A DNA stretch of 64,000 bases, from contig NZ_JAJOYT010000003.1 in the NCBI RefSeq assembly GCF_021290965.1, positions 248,001 through 312,000 of the forward strand. Reading direction: 5' to 3'. This document shows, one piece after another, positions 26,076 through 34,424 of the stretch (within the stretch, counting starts at the first letter, position 1; each line of letters begins with the position of its first letter). The DNA comes from Rheinheimera faecalis. Lineage in GTDB: Bacteria > Pseudomonadota > Gammaproteobacteria > Enterobacterales > Alteromonadaceae. A program made the translations under genes and the position numbers. The notes under the pieces are model-generated. The model saw nothing but the letters and a program-made list of their open reading frames with translations. It was not told where the DNA came from and made no database searches.

Positions 26076-26807
26076 ATGAAAACAACTTCTGTGCTGGTGC
26101 TTGTTGTGTTGGTATTTGTAGTGGGTTTAGTTTCGGGAATACAACTGGGCAGTTCAAGCGACCGGAACATTGATGAGACAGTAGAGCTTCAGCAGCAGAG
26201 TAGTGGGCTAACAAAGCCGGTTATGGAGCCCGTTCTGCCAATTCCTTTGATTCAAGTTACTGCACAAGCGACAGCAGGCCGGAATGAACTTACCCAACTG
26301 CAGAACCGTATCACTGAATTAGAGCAACAACTGTCTACCCGCGACAAAAAACTGGAGGAGGTGGGACAGCGTTTTCGCCAGCACGGCTCTATGGAGATCG
26401 AAACTGCAGACACTGAACGAGCTCCTACAACCATCAGTAAAGAACAGGCTCAGTCTTTTTTACCTGAACCTTTTGCCAGCCTGATGGCAGAGCAAATAGG
26501 TCGGGCTGTGGATTATCTGAAGCAGCATCAGGCTGAGGAAGTGGATACTCAGTGGGCTTATGAAGTTGAGCAAAATGTGCGTGACTATTTTGCGAGCCAT
26601 GAAAACGCCGCCTACCTGAAGTTAAGCTCTGTATCCTGTAAAACCAGTATCTGTGAAATACAAGGTTTTGAATTAGAGCCTGAGAAAGCCAATGCGATTA
26701 TAAATACTTTGGCTATGCAAAGTTGGTGGCGTGGAAATACTCATGTTTACAAGGGCGACTCTGAGGAAGGTCACTATTTTTACCTGCTGGCCAAAATGAG
26801 ACGCTGA
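26076..26807 (+). CDS. Hypothetical single-pass membrane protein with coiled coil
   Basis: 243 residues from ATG 26076 (GGAG 5 nt upstream). The N-terminus is a transmembrane or uncleaved signal segment (TTSVLVLVVLVFVVGLVSGI), followed by a Gln-rich stretch and a coiled coil (about 70-105, ELTQLQNRITELEQQLSTRD). The C-terminal domain (about 130-243) has two nearby cysteines (SCKTSICEI) that may form a disulfide, so it likely faces the periplasm. I do not recognise the family. Confidence 0.7.
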   Translation: MKTTSVLVLVVLVFVVGLVSGIQLGSSSDRNIDETVELQQQSSGLTKPVMEPVLPIPLIQVTAQATAGRNELTQLQNRITELEQQLSTRDKKLEEVGQRFRQHGSMEIETADTERAPTTISKEQAQSFLPEPFASLMAEQIGRAVDYLKQHQAEEVDTQWAYEVEQNVRDYFASHENAAYLKLSSVSCKTSICEIQGFELEPEKANAIINTLAMQSWWRGNTHVYKGDSEEGHYFYLLAKMRR

Positions 26808-26834
26808 TCTACTACTTCATAATGGTTGCTGCTG

Positions 26835-26859
26835 TACAAGCTTGACAACAAAGCTTGTA
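26835..26859. other. Intergenic stem-loop
   Basis: TACAAGCTT and AAGCTTGTA form a perfect 9-bp stem around a 7-nt loop between the coiled-coil gene and the ADP-ribosylglycohydrolase gene. There is no T-run, so it is not a standard terminator; it may be a leader structure. Confidence 0.45.
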
Positions 26860-26905
26860 GATCGCATAACAGAGCTCCTGTAAGTGCTTTCATTTTGGAT
26901 TTACT

Positions 26906-28321
26906 ATGAAATCGGCGTGGTGTTTTGTGCTTTCTGTTTTGCTGTTGTCTGGTCTTTTTTTCACTCCTTCCGTTCTTTATGCGCAGCCTCAAGCTACATC
27001 TGCTGCTTTTTGTCAGGCCACAACACAAGACGGCTATAGTCTGAATAAAAAGCTATATGCCGATAAGGTACATGGCTTTTGGCTGGGGCTGAGTATTGCC
27101 AATTGGACTGGGCTGGTGACAGAAATGGATAAAATTGGCGGGGAGGGCCCGGCAGGGAAGTTTTATACCCGTCAAGACTGGAAAACAAAAGATCAGCCCA
27201 GTATCTGGGGCCAGGGTATACCCAGTAATTTATCTGCCACTATTGATTGGGTTTTGGCTGATAAAGATGAAGTTTGGGGTTCGGATGATGACAGCGATAT
27301 TGAATATATTTATCTGAAGTTAATGCACGACAGCAAAAAACCGCTGCTGAGTGCAGAACAAATACGCGATGGCTGGCTAGCGCATATTTACAAAGATTCA
27401 GAAACGCCCTTTAAAACAGCAGAAGGCAAACCAGAAAACTTTTTATGGGTATCGAATCAGCAAGCTTTTGATTTAATGCAGCAAAATATTCTGCCGCCTT
27501 TCACCGGTATGCCAGCCAATAACCCGCACTACGATATGATTGATGCTCAGCTCACCACTGAGCTCTTTGGTATTTTGTCGCCGTTCCGTGCTGATATAGC
27601 CTCCAAACTAGCCTATTTACCTATACGCACCACGGCTTATGGCGAAGCGGCCGATATCGCTAATTTTTATGTGGTGATGCATGCGCTTTCTGCTGCAGTG
27701 GATCCAACCAAGGCTATACAGCCTCAATTACTGCAAATAGCAAAACAAGCCCGTGCCGAACTACCGTCAAACCAGTATCCGGCCAAGATGTATGATTATG
27801 TCTGGTCTTTGTATCAGTCCGGCATTTCATGGGAAGAGGCCAGAGATAAGCTGTATCAGCGTTATCAGGTCGAAGCGAAAGACGGTTACGAAATTACCGG
27901 CAAAAAGCTGTATTGCAATGGCTGCTTTGCCGCTGGCATTAACTTTGCTGCCAGTTTAGTCAGCTTGTTTTATGGTGAAGGTGATATGCAGGAGACGATA
28001 AAAATAGCTGTGTTGGCGGGCTGGGATTCGGATAACCCAGCCGCAACCTGGGGTGGCCTTTATGGCTTTATACTGGGAAAAACCGGAGTGGAACAGGCTT
28101 TTGGTCGCAGCTTCTCCGACAAATTTAATATTCATCGCACCCGCAAAGGTTTTGCTAACAACGGCATAGATAACTTTGATCAGATGGCGCTGATGGCAAC
28201 AGCTATTGTTGATCAGGTGGTGGTGCAGCATATGGCTGTTAAAACGACAGCAAAAACTGCTGCTGATGAAAAGTGCTGGCATATTCCGGCTTTTGTAGCC
28301 CCAATTGTCAGCCCTTTATGA
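26906..28321 (+). CDS. Exported ADP-ribosylglycohydrolase family protein
   Basis: 471 residues. A signal peptide (about 1-26, ending LYA) predicts export. The rest has the ADP-ribosylglycohydrolase (DraG-type) pattern: KVHGFWLGLSIANWTG at the start of the fold, the acidic metal-binding motif SDDDSDIEY (126-134) and the second, AGWDSDNPAATWGGLYG (near residues 371-387). These acidic clusters bind the two Mg ions that hydrolyse ADP-ribose bonds. Known relatives act mainly in the cytosol, so the export signal is odd. The protein is longer than typical DraG (~300), with extra helices in the middle. Confidence 0.85.
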   Translation: MKSAWCFVLSVLLLSGLFFTPSVLYAQPQATSAAFCQATTQDGYSLNKKLYADKVHGFWLGLSIANWTGLVTEMDKIGGEGPAGKFYTRQDWKTKDQPSIWGQGIPSNLSATIDWVLADKDEVWGSDDDSDIEYIYLKLMHDSKKPLLSAEQIRDGWLAHIYKDSETPFKTAEGKPENFLWVSNQQAFDLMQQNILPPFTGMPANNPHYDMIDAQLTTELFGILSPFRADIASKLAYLPIRTTAYGEAADIANFYVVMHALSAAVDPTKAIQPQLLQIAKQARAELPSNQYPAKMYDYVWSLYQSGISWEEARDKLYQRYQVEAKDGYEITGKKLYCNGCFAAGINFAASLVSLFYGEGDMQETIKIAVLAGWDSDNPAATWGGLYGFILGKTGVEQAFGRSFSDKFNIHRTRKGFANNGIDNFDQMALMATAIVDQVVVQHMAVKTTAKTAADEKCWHIPAFVAPIVSPL

Positions 28322-28333
28322 TCATGAAGTTGA

Positions 28334-28849
28334 TCAACTGCTTTGAATTTGCAGTAAATGCTGCCGTATATGCATCACATGAGCAGCCTGATAATCCTGA
28401 TGATTAAGCACACCATAGGCAAAATGTGGGGTGAGGCTGGTGCTCTGGCTAAATTGCTCTAAGGCCTGTAACAAGGATTGCAATGCCTGTGGTGTTGGCA
28501 TGGTTGCGTCAAGCTGTGGCATGCCTGGGATCGCCTCATCCAAAGGATGAACCATAGCACCTGCTGCTTTAAAGGTTTTGAGGGCGACAGGCCCAACACT
28601 GTGGGTAAACCAGGCCGCTTTATGTTCAGGATAACCCTGAAACGAGCCTCGGACACTTTGAGCCAGATGCTGAAATACCTGGCTTGGGTTCCAGCTGCCG
28701 CTGCTGGTCAGTTCTTTGTGTTGTAGCGAGTGTAGCTGCTCAAGCAAAGCATCCCAATTGGCATCAAAACCTCTGCTGCCCAGCTCCAATCCAGCAGCTG
28801 CAGCCACAGTAATACCTGCACCTGCTATTAAGAATTGTCTTCTGTTCAT
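28334..28849 (-). CDS. DUF1569 family protein with Tat-like signal
   Basis: 171 residues. MNRRQFLIAGAGITVAAAAG is a twin-arginine-type signal (RRQFL). The mature part resembles DUF1569, a DinB-like four-helix fold (SWNPSQVFQHLAQSVRGSF, HPLDEAIPGMPQLDAT, NHQDYQAAHVMHIRQHLL), with His residues placed as in DinB metal sites. The function is unknown. AGGAAA stands 7 nt upstream. Confidence 0.78.
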   Translation of the reverse strand: MNRRQFLIAGAGITVAAAAGLELGSRGFDANWDALLEQLHSLQHKELTSSGSWNPSQVFQHLAQSVRGSFQGYPEHKAAWFTHSVGPVALKTFKAAGAMVHPLDEAIPGMPQLDATMPTPQALQSLLQALEQFSQSTSLTPHFAYGVLNHQDYQAAHVMHIRQHLLQIQSS

Positions 28850-28960
28850 CTGTTTTCCTGTTCTGAATCGAATGCTGAGCTGCTGTACTTGCTGATTTTA
28901 TCCGGATCTCCTACCTTGTGCACAGTTTGAATTATTCAGCTTGATAGCTCAGGTGTAGTT

Positions 28961-29647
28961 ATGTCCGACCATTTTGCATTACAGCTTCGGGAGCATAGCC
29001 ACTGGTTTGCTGCTTTATCAACGAGCCAACAGCAGCAGTTGTTAGCTCATGCCAGACTGGTGCAACTTGGGGCAGGGCAACGTTTATTCAGTCGCGGTGA
29101 TGAGTTTGATGGTATTTATGTACTGTTATCCGGCGCTTTGCTGATTGCTGGCGTGCACAGCTCAGGCCGCGAAGCTTTGCTGACCATAGTGGAAGCTGGT
29201 GACTGGATAGGTGAAATTGCTTTGTTTGACCGCAAAGCCCGCACTCATGACGCTACCGCCAGTGTGCCTTGTCAGTTGCTGCAGTTGAATAATTCAGCTT
29301 TGCAGCAGTTGGTGCATCAGGACCCGCTTTGGTGGCAACGCTTTGGCCAGTTATTGACGGAAAAAATGCGGCTGGTGTTTCAGGCGCTGGAAGATATGAG
29401 TTTATTGCCCGCTTCAGTGCGTCTGGCACGACGTTTATTGATGTTATGTCGTTTGCATCAGCAGGATGAGCGTTACCTGATCCCAGTGCAACAAGAGCAA
29501 CTGGGCCAATTATTGTCGTTATCGCGTCAGACCATTAATCAGTTACTGCAACAGTTAGTGGCAAGCGGCGTGATCCGCACCAGCTATGGCGAAATTGAGG
29601 TATTAGATTTGAAGCTGTTAAAACTAGCTGCAGAGGTGGCTGTTTAG
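28961..29647 (+). CDS. Crp/Fnr family transcriptional regulator
   Basis: 228 residues: a cyclic-nucleotide-binding-type beta roll (about 20-120, with FSRGDEFDGIYVLLSGALL and GDWIGEIALFDRKARTHDA), a dimer helix, and a C-terminal winged HTH (EQLGQLLSLSRQTINQLLQQL). No N-terminal cysteine cluster, so it is not an FNR-type oxygen sensor. The phosphate-binding loop has RTHDA rather than the RSA of E. coli CRP, so cAMP binding is uncertain. Confidence 0.9.
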   Translation: MSDHFALQLREHSHWFAALSTSQQQQLLAHARLVQLGAGQRLFSRGDEFDGIYVLLSGALLIAGVHSSGREALLTIVEAGDWIGEIALFDRKARTHDATASVPCQLLQLNNSALQQLVHQDPLWWQRFGQLLTEKMRLVFQALEDMSLLPASVRLARRLLMLCRLHQQDERYLIPVQQEQLGQLLSLSRQTINQLLQQLVASGVIRTSYGEIEVLDLKLLKLAAEVAV

Positions 29648-29661
29648 CGACTGCTTAAGAT

Positions 29662-29677
29662 TGTCGGCTGCCCGACA
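29662..29677. other. Short hairpin after the Crp/Fnr gene
   Basis: TGTCGG-CTGC-CCGACA is a 6-bp GC-rich stem 15 bp past the stop, without a following T-run. It could be a weak terminator or an operator for the next gene. Confidence 0.3.
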
Positions 29678-29728
29678 GTGTTCCGCGCTGTTTTGCCTTA
29701 GAGTGTTTTTTTCGCTAAGGAGAACCCT

Positions 29729-30220
29729 ATGAAAACCTTATCAGAACATTTAATTCAGTACGCCCATTACCATAGAGACCAACGTAATATTTACACCCAC
29801 TTTGCTGGTATTCCGCTGATTGTAATTGCCTTATTCAGCTTATTGTCGTTTGAGATAGTAGCGGGCATCACAGCCACTCATCTGTTGCTGGTTGGCTCTT
29901 TGTTATTTTATTTCCGCTTAAGTCTGACTATGGGGCTAGTGATGCTGGTGTTTAGCCTGAGCTGTTATGCGCTGGCGCTGCAACTGGTCGCACTGAACAG
30001 CACCTCTGCCTGGTTAGGTAGCTCTGTTGCAGTATTTGTGTTGGGTTGGGTGCTGCAGTTTATCGGGCACTATTTTGAAGGTAAAAAGCCAGCTTTTGTC
30101 GATGATCTGGTGGGGTTATTGATAGGACCTTTGTTTGTGATGGCTGAGCTGCTGTTTTTGTTGGGTTTTGCTAAATCGCTGCAACAGCAAATTGATCAAA
30201 GCGCCGGACCTGTGCATTAA
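29729..30220 (+). CDS. Mpo1-like (DUF962) membrane protein
   Basis: 163 residues with about four transmembrane segments. The N-terminus YAHYHRDQRNIYTHFAGIPL and the C-terminal GWVLQFIGHYFEGKKPAF carry the conserved histidines of the Mpo1/YGL010w family. Yeast Mpo1 is an Fe(II)-dependent dioxygenase in fatty-acid alpha-oxidation; a similar lipid role is possible here but not shown. A strong AAGGAG precedes the start. Confidence 0.85.
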   Translation: MKTLSEHLIQYAHYHRDQRNIYTHFAGIPLIVIALFSLLSFEIVAGITATHLLLVGSLLFYFRLSLTMGLVMLVFSLSCYALALQLVALNSTSAWLGSSVAVFVLGWVLQFIGHYFEGKKPAFVDDLVGLLIGPLFVMAELLFLLGFAKSLQQQIDQSAGPVH

Positions 30221-30346
30221 GCACCTATTCGACCTTTATTTTTAGGCTACCTTTATCGCCAGACTGCCTTTATTACTAGGCTGGCTGAGCCAATGGGCTT
30301 ACACTAGCCGTATTGTGAATAGTGGTTGTGAAAAGCGCAGGAAGTT

Positions 30347-31705
30347 GTGATTGTGGATTTAATACCGAGCCGCGCTGATTTGTGGTTTTTACCTTTGGGT
30401 GGCACAGGCGAAATTGGCATGAACCTGAATTTATATGGTCATGCCGGTTTGTGGCTGATGGTGGATTGTGGTGTGACTTTTAATAGTCCATTGCAGCCCA
30501 ATAGTTTAAGCAAAGCCGATGTAGTGGCTGCCGATCCGGCCTTTATTGCCAGACAACCGGAGAATCTGGCCGGCATCATTATTACCCATGCTCACGAAGA
30601 TCATATAGGTGCTTTGCCAACACTTTGGCCCCGTTTTAAATGCCCTGTTTATGCCACAGCTTTTACTGCTGAAATTCTGCGTCGTAAGCTTGCCGAAGTA
30701 GGGCTTTTAGACAAAGTTCCTATCATTGAAGTCAAAACCGGCGATACCAAACATATAGGCCCTTTTGCGGTGCAGTTTCTGGCTATTACCCATTCCATCC
30801 CTGAACCTCATTGCCTGATGATCCGCACTGACGCTGGTTCTGTGTTTCACACCGCCGACTGGAAAATAGATGCAACACCTATGACAGGGAAAGCCTTTAA
30901 ACCTCGCGTGTTTCAACGCTTAGCCCAGGAGAATGTCACAGCTATGGTCTGTGATTCGACTAATGCGTTGCGGGAAGGTTTTTCAGTGTCGGAAAACGAC
31001 TGTTATCAGGCTTTGTTGCAGGTGATAAGCCAGGCGCAGGGCCGGGTGGTGGTCAGTGGTTTTAGCAGCAATGTCGGGCGTTTAATAGCGCTTGGTCGGG
31101 TGGCGAATAAAACAGGCCGCTATATGGCGCTTTTGGGCCGTTCTTTACAAAATATGGTTGGCGCCGCCCGGGCTACAGGGCACTGGCCAGAGGATCTTCA
31201 TCTGATTGATGCCAATGATTTGGGTTATTTACCCAAAGCCGAAGTTTTAGTAGTCGCGACCGGCAGTCAGGGTGAACCTAAAGCGACCTTAAGCCGGTTA
31301 GCCGCTGATATGCAGCGTGAGTTGTCGCTGGAAAGTGGTGATTTAGTGATCTTCAGCTCCATTATTATTCCTGGCAATGAAGCTTTTATCGAAAAGCTGG
31401 TGCAGCAATTTCAGCAACGTGACATTCAAACCTTACAAAGCCACGACACAGACTTACCCATTCACGTTTCAGGGCATCCATGCCGCGGTGAGCTGGAATT
31501 ATTGTACAGCTGGGTCAAACCGCAAATCGCTGTGCCAGTGCATGGTGAAGCGGCGCATATTGAAGCTAATGCTCAAGTCGCACATCAAGCCGGAGTGCCG
31601 ATTCAACTGACAGGCTTAAATGGGGACTTGTATGTGCTCGCACCTGAACCCCGTATCTATAAACAAGTGGTCAAAACTGGCCGCATTGCCTTATTAAGGT
31701 CCTGA
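30347..31705 (+). CDS. RNase J-like metallo-beta-lactamase fold protein
   Basis: 452 residues, starting at GTG 30347 or 30353 (AGGAAG upstream). The metal site is ITHAHEDHIGALP (HxHxDH), with further ligands in ITHSIPEPHCL and the Asp of FHTADWKID. The beta-CASP region (CDSTNALREGFSVSE, VVVSGFSSNVGRL, VVATGSQGEPKATL, PIHVSGHPCRGEL) is that of ribonuclease J. It lacks the ~100-residue C-terminal domain of Bacillus RNase J. Only 1 bp separates it from the FemAB-like acyltransferase gene, so they are an operon. RNA is the likely substrate, by homology. Confidence 0.88.
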   Translation: MIVDLIPSRADLWFLPLGGTGEIGMNLNLYGHAGLWLMVDCGVTFNSPLQPNSLSKADVVAADPAFIARQPENLAGIIITHAHEDHIGALPTLWPRFKCPVYATAFTAEILRRKLAEVGLLDKVPIIEVKTGDTKHIGPFAVQFLAITHSIPEPHCLMIRTDAGSVFHTADWKIDATPMTGKAFKPRVFQRLAQENVTAMVCDSTNALREGFSVSENDCYQALLQVISQAQGRVVVSGFSSNVGRLIALGRVANKTGRYMALLGRSLQNMVGAARATGHWPEDLHLIDANDLGYLPKAEVLVVATGSQGEPKATLSRLAADMQRELSLESGDLVIFSSIIIPGNEAFIEKLVQQFQQRDIQTLQSHDTDLPIHVSGHPCRGELELLYSWVKPQIAVPVHGEAAHIEANAQVAHQAGVPIQLTGLNGDLYVLAPEPRIYKQVVKTGRIALLRS

Positions 31706-31706
31706 T

Positions 31707-32873
31707 ATGCAGCTGCAGTGGCTTGATTCCATTAGTAAAGTCAAAGCAGCGGACTGGAATGCTTTATTCCCGGCGGACTATCCTTTTAGCCGTTATGAGT
31801 TTTTACAGGCGCTGGAGCTGGGTGGCAGTGTCGGCAGCAGTTCGGGTAGAGAAACCGGCTGGCTGGTGCGGCATTTTGTTGTCTGGCAAGAGGATCAACT
31901 GATTGCCGCTGTGCCTGCCTATATCAAATTGCATTCCTATGGCGAATACCTGTTTGACTGGTCTTTTGCCGAAGCTTATCAAAACTACGGTCTGGAGTAT
32001 TATCCTAAGTTATTGCTGGCGATTCCTTTTACGCCGGCTGAAGGGCCGAGGTTGGGGCTAGCCGCTGATGTGGATAAAGCACAAGTGCTGCAATGGTTAC
32101 AGCAGGGGGTCAGTCAACTCAACCTGGTTTTGCCATTAAGCCATCTGCAATGCCTGTATGCCTCACCTGACGATCAGCAGGCGTTTCGTGAAGCAGGTTT
32201 TATTGAACGTTTTGATGTGCAGTTTTTATGGTCGAATCAGTGCTTTCAACTTTTTGATGATTTCCTTGCTGTACTGACAGCACGCAAACGTAAACAAATT
32301 CGTAAGGAAAGGGCGGCGGTAGCAGAGCAGGGCGTTGTGCTTAAAACCTTAAGCGGTGCCGATTTGGATTTAGCATTCTGGCAGCAGTTTTATGGGTTTT
32401 ACTGTGACACCTACCAAAAGCGTTCCCGCCATAATGGCTATTTAACAGCGGACACCTTCTGGCGTTGGGGTCAGACTATGGCAAAGCAAATGGTGGTTTT
32501 TGCTGCTTTTGTCGATGACCAGATGGTGGCAGCTTCTTTGTGTTTCAAGTCAGAAACTACCTTATATGGCCGCTATTGGGGCTCTGAACAAGACTTTAAC
32601 TTCCTGCATTTTGAATGCTGTTATTACAGCGGTATAGACTATTGCATCAAACAGGGATTGCAGTTTTTTGATGCCGGAGCTCAAGGCGAACATAAGCTGC
32701 AACGTGGTTTTGCACCAGTGTTGCGACATGGTTTTTATCGCTTTACTGAAAAAGCAGAACACAAGGCTATCAACGAAGCTATAGCCCGTTACTGTGTGCA
32801 GGAGCAACGGGCTTTAGTGTTGTATCAGCAGGAGGCACAAGACAGCCTGCCTTTTGCCAACCGTACCGATTAA
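31707..32873 (+). CDS. FemAB-like GNAT N-acyltransferase (COG3146)
   Basis: 388 residues of the predicted N-acyltransferase family related to FemAB. AYIKLHSYGEYLFDWSFAEAY near residue 70, then LVLPLSHLQCLYAS, KRKQIRKERAAV, DTYQKRSRHNGYLTADTFW and FFDAGAQGEHKLQRGFAPV near the end are the typical blocks. No membrane segment. It acts in the cytoplasm, probably on an amine of a cell-envelope precursor or a peptide, but no substrate is known. It is translated right behind the RNase J-like gene. Confidence 0.85.
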   Translation: MQLQWLDSISKVKAADWNALFPADYPFSRYEFLQALELGGSVGSSSGRETGWLVRHFVVWQEDQLIAAVPAYIKLHSYGEYLFDWSFAEAYQNYGLEYYPKLLLAIPFTPAEGPRLGLAADVDKAQVLQWLQQGVSQLNLVLPLSHLQCLYASPDDQQAFREAGFIERFDVQFLWSNQCFQLFDDFLAVLTARKRKQIRKERAAVAEQGVVLKTLSGADLDLAFWQQFYGFYCDTYQKRSRHNGYLTADTFWRWGQTMAKQMVVFAAFVDDQMVAASLCFKSETTLYGRYWGSEQDFNFLHFECCYYSGIDYCIKQGLQFFDAGAQGEHKLQRGFAPVLRHGFYRFTEKAEHKAINEAIARYCVQEQRALVLYQQEAQDSLPFANRTD

Positions 32874-32884
32874 GCTTCAGGCAT

Positions 32885-33730
32885 CTATGCTTTAGGGATC
32901 TTGTCAAAATCCGCAGCGCTATGACGTTCCGGCAGCTGCTCGTGGGCTTCACCCCAGTTGCGATTGACCTTCACCGCGCGTTTTGCAGCAGGGCGTGCAT
33001 CAATTTGTTTGGCCCAGCGCTGCAGATGTTTATAACTTTGCACATCCAGAAACTCAGCTGCATTGTACAACCGGCCTAAAGCTAAACCGCCGTACCAGGA
33101 CCAAATCGCCATATCGGCAATGCTGTATTCATCGCCTGCAACAAATTGATGTTTAGCCAGTTGTTGATCTAACACATCCAGCTGGCGTTTTGCTTCCATC
33201 GCATAACGATTGATTGGGTATTCGTATTTTTCCGGAGCATAGGCGTAAAAATGACCAAAGCCACCACCGACAAAAGGTGCGCTGCCCATCTGCCAGAATA
33301 ACCAGTTCATCACTTCAGTACGTTTGGCTACCTCTTTTGGTAGAAAAGCACCAAACTTTTCAGCCAGATAAAGCAAAATGGAACCCGACTCAAACACCCT
33401 GATGCCAGTGCTGCGATCGAATAACGCCGGAATTTTACTGTTCGGGTTCACTGCAACAAAACCACTGCCGAACTGGTCGCCATCACGAATGCTGATCAAC
33501 CAGGCATCGTAATCAGCAGCTTGATGGCCAGCCTCCAGCAGTTCCTCCAACATTAAAGTCACTTTGACACCGTTGGGAGTGGCCATTGAATACAGCTGTA
33601 AATCGTGTTCGCCAACAGGCAAAGTTTTTTCATGGGTGGCGCCAGAGACGGGTCTGTTCACACTGGCAAAAGCGCCACCATTTGGCTGCTCCCATGTCCA
33701 GACTTTTGGTGGGGTATAAGTGTTGCTCAT
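32885..33730 (-). CDS. yghU: Glutathione-dependent disulfide-bond oxidoreductase
   Basis: 281 residues of the YghU/Ure2p-type glutathione S-transferase class. The N-terminal extension (YTPPKVWTWEQPNGGAFASV, RPVSGATHEKTLPVGEHD) is diagnostic, and the thioredoxin-like part (LYSMATPNGVKVTLMLEELL, NPNSKIPALFD, FESGSILLYLAEKFG) plus the helical GST domain follow. E. coli YghU reduces small disulfides using two bound glutathiones. AGGAGA stands 5 nt before the start. It is a single gene. Confidence 0.93.
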   Translation of the reverse strand: MSNTYTPPKVWTWEQPNGGAFASVNRPVSGATHEKTLPVGEHDLQLYSMATPNGVKVTLMLEELLEAGHQAADYDAWLISIRDGDQFGSGFVAVNPNSKIPALFDRSTGIRVFESGSILLYLAEKFGAFLPKEVAKRTEVMNWLFWQMGSAPFVGGGFGHFYAYAPEKYEYPINRYAMEAKRQLDVLDQQLAKHQFVAGDEYSIADMAIWSWYGGLALGRLYNAAEFLDVQSYKHLQRWAKQIDARPAAKRAVKVNRNWGEAHEQLPERHSAADFDKIPKA

Positions 33731-33911
33731 AGCATCTCCTAGTGGGCAATCAATAGTGAAATTCAGTACAGCTGTTGTTGGATATTGGTTTGGTTGAGTC
33801 GTATTGCAAGGGTATTCGTTTTTGTTTTAACGCTGCTGCGTGTTCTGTCGTACAGACGAAGCAGTGTTCAAAGTCCAGGCTGAATATCCTTGTGGTTAGC
33901 TGGATATTGCT

Positions 33912-34358
33912 ATGAAAAACTTCACACTTTTTTTGTCTTCTTTAACTCTGGCTGTGTTGAGCCTTGCCCCTTTAACTGGCTGTAGCTCCCCTCGTCAGAA
34001 TGTACAACAAAGCGTTGAACCTGCAGAGCAAATTGGCAGCGTCCGATCCATTGAAATTATTGCGTTAGACAACCGCAATTCAGGTGGGGGAGCTGTGCTG
34101 GGTGCTGTATTAGGTGGTGTTATTGGTAATCAATTTGGTAGTGGTTCAGGCCGAAGCATAGCTACAGGAGTTGGTGTGGTAGGTGGTGCTATGGCTGGTA
34201 ATCAGGTTGAGAAAAACAATAAAACGGCAGAGGAAATTTATCGTGTGACTGTGGATTTTGACAACGGCCGCACCCAACTCTTTGATTATCAGCAGATTGG
34301 CGATTTACGCCGTGGTGACAGAGTGCGGGTTGCAGGTTCACAAATCTATCAGCTGTAA
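33912..34358 (+). CDS. Glycine-zipper 2TM outer-membrane lipoprotein
   Basis: 148 residues. The lipobox LTGC (Cys about 24) marks a lipoprotein. A glycine-zipper segment (about 60-97: GGGAVLGAVLGGVIGNQFG, then GVGVVGGAMAGNQVE) resembles SlyB/Rickettsia 17-kDa surface antigen proteins. The C-terminal ~45 residues are beta-rich (YRVTVDFDNGRTQLFDY). Likely an outer-membrane lipoprotein that supports envelope integrity; the exact role is unknown. Confidence 0.85.
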   Translation: MKNFTLFLSSLTLAVLSLAPLTGCSSPRQNVQQSVEPAEQIGSVRSIEIIALDNRNSGGGAVLGAVLGGVIGNQFGSGSGRSIATGVGVVGGAMAGNQVEKNNKTAEEIYRVTVDFDNGRTQLFDYQQIGDLRRGDRVRVAGSQIYQL

Positions 34359-34424
34359 AGGTCAGAACTTGTTGCATCAAGGCTGCATCTGTACAATCCG
34401 GCTTTTTCAGCAGGTTGGGATCAG

